From the NCBI GenBank assembly GCA_030849465.1, contig JARVLF010000004.1, forward strand, positions 186,001-250,000: a DNA stretch of 64,000 nucleotides. The letters are read 5' to 3'. Below the pieces are notes generated by a model. That model was not told the DNA's origin. It searched no databases and was given only the letters and a program-made list of their open reading frames with translations. Position numbers and translations under genes: made by a program. Position 1 is the stretch's first letter, and the number at the start of each line of letters is the position of its first letter. Positions 58,825-64,000 of the stretch are shown here, one piece after another. The DNA comes from Moesziomyces globuligerus. Lineage: Eukaryota; Basidiomycota; Ustilaginomycetes; Ustilaginales; Ustilaginaceae.

Positions 58825-61029
58825 GATGACTGACGAGGATATTGGATGATGTCGGAAGGACGGTGGTGTGGATGGCAGCAGTAGCTACGATGGCGCCGTG
58901 GACGTGGAAGGGGTGGCGACGGCGGCGGCAGAGGGGGTTGTGAAGGAGGCTTGGGGATGTATGGAATAGAAGGTGGAGAGAGGGATGTTGGACGGAAGGG
59001 AGATGGAATGGAAGCCAAGGAGAAGCAACTTATGTACGTGTTGGGCTTGGCTGAGCTGGACAGTCGACGCGCGAGGAAGAGCTGAGGTGACGGTAGGACG
59101 GAAAAGCGTGTGGTGTTGGTGCGCCCGACTGATCAACGCGTCGAGAGAGAGAGAGAGAGTGCGACGGCAAACGCGCTGTCGGTCGTCTTTTTTTTCCGGG
59201 CAGTGGATCGTGGATGGGCGCAGACTGCGACTGGCACGGGCGCGTTCGGCGAGGGCGGGCGCGAGGGAATTCAGTCGGAGGCGGCGGCGAATGACCCGCT
59301 GACATGAGAGAGCAGGTGCGCGACTTGACTGCGCTCTCTACGCGACAGAGAAGCGAAAATCATTGAGCGGCGGATCAGCAGACGCGTCGGGCGTGGCGGC
59401 AGCAGTGCAGTGGTGAGTGGCTGCTGGAATTCGAAAACCTCGGACGCGTCTGTCTACGCCACGGACAGCGCAGAGGGGACGCCGATGCGCTGAATCGCTT
59501 GATTGTGTTAATCTGAGCGTGACGGTGAGCGCCTCGCGTCTGATGCGGCTTCTTCCTGCAGAGGGTCGTGCGCGCCTCGCTCTGACCCTCGTGCAGTCGA
59601 GCTACTGTGCGCTTTGGCAGTTGCGCGCCATCTTGGCGTCGCGTGAAGCAGAGCTTCGCGTAAACCAGGTTTGATGCGAGCAGCGCGACGGGCCTTCAAG
59701 GCGTGTCCGACATTCCTCATCCCCTGCTTCGGTCTTCGTGCAGCATGCTGCAGCTCAAACAGCCAAGCCTGACGTAGCCCACATGCGCTGCCAGACCTCA
59801 GCTCGGCCGCGCAGCCACGAAGCGGAACGACACGTCTCGATGGCCACGACCATCTTGCGCCCACCTAGTCTCGCAGAGGCCTTCGACATGCCATTCCCAC
59901 TCCTCCTCGTCGCCTTCGCCTCGTCAGTTCGGGAGTGGACGGCAATGATCCAGCTTCTCATACAAGCGTGCGTCTGGCTTTCCAAAGCCGGGAAGGATCC
60001 TGCGATCTGGTTCAGCGTCGATACCTGGGGAAGAAGTCGCGAAAGTATGAATGACGTCTCGGACATATCACAAAGGGCATCTTCGGTGCAAGGTCCCGAG
60101 GGCCAGGTGCCTTGCTTCCATGTTCGAGCTCTAGCTTCTGTTGAGCATCGCCCAGGTACCGGCACAAGGGGACGCTCGCAGGTCTCTTGCTGCCACGCTC
60201 GGCAAGCCGAGAACATCTCGCCTGCACCGTTCCGAGGCGGCATTGTCTAGGACTTGTGACTCGGAACTGTGCATCCTGTGCATCAGCCAAGCGCGTGCCC
60301 GAAACGTTGATTGAGCGGCCAAATGAGCTCGGCCAAGGCGCTCATGCATGAACTTTGGCCGGCCATCAGATAAGATCCTTCCCCAATCACGGCGCGAGCA
60401 GCGTTTCTCCAGACGCGCCGCGCGTTCATCGGCGATCCGTAGATGAGAACGCCGATGACCTCCTCCACCCCCGCACGACGAAATGTTTGGATCCTTGGGG
60501 CGGATCGACAGAGAGCGCATGCCCGGAGCGTGAAGCTCGCTTGTCGCTTGCATTCACAGCACAAATATTCAAACGCTCCGCGCTGTTTGAATGCCGGAGT
60601 GGGCGCTCCTATGGCGACTCCGGCATCGTCTTAGCGAGCAGAGTGAAGACGAAATGTGCCATTACGCTAGTCAGCCTGTAGCTAGTTGGATGCAGACGGC
60701 AGAAACCGTCTGTCGTGCGCGACGCTTGCTTGCCAAGCGCAAAGTTGGCGCGATTTCGCATCTGAGGCTCGAGAGTTCCGGCGTGTTGGGGTTGCTGAGT
60801 GGTAACTGGAAGCTTTCAAAGCACGGCAAGCTTGATTGCCGTACTGCCGGGTCAGGGTCAAGCTTTACTTCGCACTTTCGCATTGGTCACTGCGGTCTGT
60901 TCTCTGACATTCAGCCCTTCGCTGGATTCTTCCCTCCCATCTCCTATATTCTCATGTCTCAACGCTCACTCTCATCGCTCCGCAAGACCCTCTTCGAGTC
61001 CTTCTTTGCTTTTCGAGACACGCAGCATC
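58825..61029. promoter_or_regulatory. Divergent intergenic region, RNR2 / alpha-beta hydrolase
   Basis: 2.2 kb without a supportable gene. ACGCGT elements stand at 59136-59141, 59382-59387 and 59444-59449. A GA dinucleotide tract lies at 59143-59159. Frames of 80-240 codons in 59.4-61.0 kb have no family features. Confidence 0.6.
59136..59449. promoter_or_regulatory. Cluster of three ACGCGT (MCB-type) boxes upstream of RNR2
   Basis: Perfect ACGCGT hexamers are at 59136, 59382 and 59444, 312-625 bp upstream of the RNR2 ATG, plus an ACGCG core at 59340-59344. ACGCGT is the MluI cell-cycle box bound by MBF, which controls ribonucleotide reductase genes in yeasts. Function here is inferred. Confidence 0.7.
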
Positions 61030-62347
61030 ATGCCTGTGGAGATGGAGAGGGTGACCGTCAGGCACCGCACTCCGGACAACTTCCCGCTTGCTCTCACCAT
61101 CTTCAGACCCACATCGCGCTCCGACGTCAAGGCCAGCGTCGTCTTTGCAAATGCCACTGGCGTACAGGCTCGATTCTACCACAATGTAGCCGCCTGGCTT
61201 TCCCAGAACGGCGTAGCCGCTTATACCTTCGACTATCGCTATTCGGGCGCATCCTTTCCACTCGAATGCGACCCGACCAGGCTTGCAGAGGACGAAGAGT
61301 ACTTTGAAGAGGCACTCCGTCAATGTCCCGACCATGTCGATCTTACCACCACTTGGTCCAAGGTTGACCTCGCCTCGATCGTACGCTTAGCGTATGAGTC
61401 CAACCCTCAAGTCGATCTCACAGTCATAGGACACAGCCTCGGTGGTCATCTCATGGCGGTCCTCCCCGCGGATCACGTGTATGGGCCGCATGCCAGGATC
61501 ACCAGGCTCCTCAACGTCTGCGGCGGCAACGCTTTTGTCCAGAACCAGAAGGAGCCCGATGCGGCAGAGTTTGGCTTCACCGAAATCGTCGTCAAGCCAC
61601 TCGCCGAGGAAAGGATCTTTCGCGCCGCCAACCTTGGTCTCGGCTACGATCTCCCCTACGGCCCTGGTGTCGAATGGGTGCAGTGGTACTTCCATCCGCA
61701 CTTCGCCTTCAACCGCCCTGCGAACCTCAAGCTGGCCCGAGGCCTTCGGGGCGTCCCTCTCCTCTACGTCGGCTTTGAAGATGACGAAAAGATTGGAAAG
61801 TGAGTCGCAGCGTCCTTTGAGAGTGCCAACGAATACTGTCCGCTGACCACTATCACTGATACTATGATCTCGTCCTTCCCTCTGCCACTTTCTCGAACCG
61901 CCCAACAGAAACATGATGGAAAAGTACTTGGGAATGTTTGACCATTCCGATCGGCTCAAGCAGAGCCTTTGGATCGATCCTGTCAAGAAGGGCTGGCCAA
62001 GCTGCGGCCACGTCAACGCATTCACGAAGAGCAAAGAGCCCAAGCTTGTCCCCGTCGAGCACGGCGAAGCGTATACATCGCAAAAAGAATTCGAGGATGC
62101 CATCTCCAAGCATCCATCTCCCAAACGAAGCACCCCAAGCAAAGAGGAAACGATCTGGAAACTTTTTCTGGATTACATACTCGGCAACCCGCTCGACACT
62201 TCTCTCGATGAGCACAAGGTATGGACCCCTCAAGATGAGCGAGACGTCGAGAGGGAACAGAAGGACGAGGCAGATTCTCGTAGGAAGAACCCGCGGCGAG
62301 AAGACATCATCTTGGGCCTCGTGGCCCCCGACAAAGCCAAGCTATGA
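61030..62347 (+). CDS. Alpha/beta hydrolase
   Basis: Two exons, 61030-61799 and 61909-62347, with a 109-nt intron (GTGAGT ... AACAG, phase 2). The product is 402 residues from MPVEMERVTVRHRTPD. The fold is indicated by the strand-turn VVFANATGVQARFYHNVAAWL, the YTFDYRYSGAS segment and the nucleophile elbow GHSLG (134-138, Ser136), followed by HLMAVLP. This resembles bacterial and fungal serine-hydrolase proteins of the UCP037442 type. Exon 2 supplies the end of the fold, then a hydrophilic tail of about 120 residues rich in Lys/Glu (KEEAFEDAISKHPSP region and SRRKNPRRED) that is unusual for the family. No signal peptide is seen, so it is probably intracellular. Substrate unknown. It converges on the fasciclin gene (93 bp). 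Confidence 0.85.
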
Positions 62348-62440
62348 AGAAGTGCAAGTGGAAATTAGAGAGCCGTATCGACCGTGAGGCCGCATCATAT
62401 GAGCGGCCTCGGGCGCTGCCCTGGTCGTCGTTCTGTCTTT

Positions 62441-63612
62441 TTACAGCGAGAGAAGAGTCGCCGCCAAGACGGAGACACATGAGACCACGACGGCTGCTGC
62501 CTCGGGCAACGCCTGACTGATGGCAGCAGAATTCTTACCACCTGCATCCGAGGCAGGAGCGATGCCGCTTCCTGTCCAGAGCTCGGGACTTCGCGTTGAG
62601 TCGGCAATGATTGAGTTCTCGACCTGGTACATCCATCGCAGCCAGCTGCGCAGATAGTCATCGCTCGTTCTGGTAGCCTGCGCCGGCACAAATTGTGGCA
62701 TCGTGCCGTTCTCCATCGAGAACTGAGAAGCATGGTACTGGATCCTTGCGCTTTGAACAGCCTGGACGAAGCGGTAGGTGACCTCGGGAACCGTAGTGCC
62801 GACCACGGTGGCTCCATCGTGACGCATCAGCACCAGCGGTCGAAATCCGTCGGTCTCGTTCACACTCGCCACAGTCGCACCGGAGGGTCCGAATTTCGCT
62901 GCCAGAGAGAAGGCCTTGATCGCATTGTCGACAGAGATCGTGGTCGTTTGGGGATCTTCATCGAAGGTGTTGAAGACAGGAGCAGGATGAGGTCCCATGA
63001 AGGCGGTGGCTGAGGTTGTCGCAAAGAATCTGGTGAGATCCGCTGCAGTGATCTGCGACGAGGAGACATTGGTGTTGTCGGAGGCAAAGAGCGACCAGGG
63101 AAGCAACTGCTCCGCACGATAGTAAGCGATGCTGTTGACGGTTGTGTTGGGGAATCTCGCATAAACGGACGAATGAATGAAAATCTCTGCGGGTCGGATG
63201 GGAGTAGCATGCTCGGTCAGAGCCGCTGAAATGACCACCGAATCGTTGATCCTGGCCACAGCGATGTCAGCCGGAGTCACCTGAGCTGGCGCGCTGGTTC
63301 CACCAGTAATAAGAAAGGCTGTCGATGGTGACAGGGGATCGCGAATTGAAAAATGACCAATCGTGTCGTCTGCGACTCCCTGCAAGGCAAGGATGCGGGA
63401 AGCGTTGACGAGTTGATTGACGGCAAGCTGGCGAGGCGTCAGCTTAGGCAGTCTTGATAAAAAGGAGAGAAGAGAAGAGGTTGCTTCAGCGTGCGCTCGG
63501 CATTAACGAAGAGAACTCAGTTTACCCGGGTGTCGACTCACGACTGTGCGTCTGCGCAAAGGCAGGCCAGCAGGATAAGGCCGACCGAGAGAGCAAGATT
63601 TGCCATATTCAT
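62441..63612 (-). CDS. GPI-anchored fasciclin (FAS1) domain surface protein
   Basis: Two exons on the minus strand, 63612-63542 and 63452-62441, with an 89-nt intron (GTGAGT ... ATCAAG). The product is 360 residues. Exon 1 encodes only the signal peptide (MNMANLALSVGLILLACLC ADAQS). Exon 2 begins LPKLTPRQLAVNQLVNASRI and includes FAS1 features: TAFLITGG, the H-box-like IFIHSSVYARFP with NTTVNSIAYY, FNTFDEDPQTTTISV near the domain end, and a second, weaker repeat. At least five NxS/T sequons are visible. The C-terminus, after GKNSAAISQALPE, is a hydrophobic stretch ending TLLSL, typical of GPI attachment. Expected location is the plasma membrane or wall, possibly in adhesion. FAS1 identity is less certain than the signal and anchor. 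Confidence 0.78.
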
Positions 63613-64000
63613 GTCGCCAAAGGTTCGAGTGCAGGAAGAGGAAGGGTGGAGATGATGACTTTGAGGGCTGCAAGACATCGAACGGGCTGCCGATGGAACC
63701 AGAGGCGAAGGCTCCACTCGACAGAGGCATCCCTTATAACCTTCTCGAGATTGAGAAGTGTCTCGACTTGAAAGGGGCTGCACGGCGCAGCGACCGATGG
63801 GTTGAGGACAGCCGTCTCACGGCGTCTCGGAAGACTGAACAGCCAGTGTGGCGGAACCCGACCGAAGATTGCCACACGCTCCGCCTTCGTGCTCGAGGGA
63901 TGCAGCTTCGGCTGTTCCGAGGCGATCCTTCGTGAAGAGTGTTTCTCACCCAAAGATGCCCATCTTCAGAGATGCCGTGCTGCCCGTGCTGCAGCTGTCG
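63613..64000. promoter_or_regulatory. Upstream region of the fasciclin-domain gene
   Basis: 388 bp to the window edge; nothing further recognised. Confidence 0.45.

Noticed and set aside
60799..61029. N-terminal extension of the alpha/beta hydrolase by 77 codons
   Set aside because: No in-frame ATG in good context; the sequence looks like promoter and pyrimidine-rich leader, and the fold begins at MPVEMERV.

Overview
The window is nuclear DNA from a basidiomycete fungus, most likely a smut fungus or smut-related yeast (Ustilaginomycetes). The evidence is a GC-rich, strongly GC3-biased sequence, compact genes that are mostly intronless, short introns (about 60-180 nt) with GTRNGT donors, and a purely fungal gene set: COX15, Gemin2, ATG1, NRK1, ACOT9-type thioesterase, alpha-arrestin. 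Species cannot be fixed from the sequence alone. I support 29 protein-coding genes. There is no convincing rRNA, tRNA, CRISPR array, transposon or prophage.

Layout. 0-5.3 kb: 3' part of COX15 (heme A synthase), then an MFS drug-type transporter and Gemin2 on the minus strand. 5.5-12.8 kb: mitochondrial uS14, TAF9, branchpoint-binding protein (SF1/BBP) and a large bZIP factor. 12.8-17.4 kb: a 4.7-kb stretch without a supportable gene, with several simple tandem repeats and a long pyrimidine/CA-rich leader. 17.4-21.3 kb: one continuous ORF that joins an Slt2-like MAP kinase to Elongator subunit ELP5. 21.7-29.4 kb: a catalytic-residue-deficient SDR, a cytosine-deaminase-like amidohydrolase, a large low-complexity protein and a variant crotonase. 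29.4-37 kb: a Ych1/Cdc25-type rhodanese phosphatase, TAF8, eIF4E, SAR1 and nicotinamide riboside kinase. 38-44.3 kb: an enlarged MDM35, an alpha-arrestin, an unknown mitochondrial protein and SNU13. 44.5-50.5 kb: MSH4 with 15 exons and the WD40 uL16 chaperone SQT1/AAMP. 51.7-58.8 kb: ATG1, an ACOT9-like thioesterase and the ribonucleotide reductase small subunit. 61-63.6 kb: an alpha/beta hydrolase and a GPI-anchored fasciclin-domain protein.

There is no operon logic. Genes are arranged as ordinary eukaryotic convergent, divergent and tandem neighbours. Themes recur by chance or loosely: three splicing proteins (Gemin2, BBP, SNU13), two TFIID histone-fold subunits (TAF9, TAF8) and several mitochondrial proteins. 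Splice junctions given here were worked out by hand from donor and acceptor sites, reading phase and fit to the protein family. In every multi-exon model the summed exon length is a multiple of three.

The most unusual item is the MAPK-ELP5 continuous reading frame, whose kinase carries a TGY instead of TEY activation motif and an insertion of about 75 residues in its activation segment. Next are the SDR that has lost its Ser-Tyr-Lys catalytic set, a GC-AG intron and a 32-nt exon in MSH4, the three ACGCGT boxes upstream of RNR2, and an 11-bp perfect inverted repeat carrying stress-element-like CCCCT motifs at 24.35-24.43 kb.
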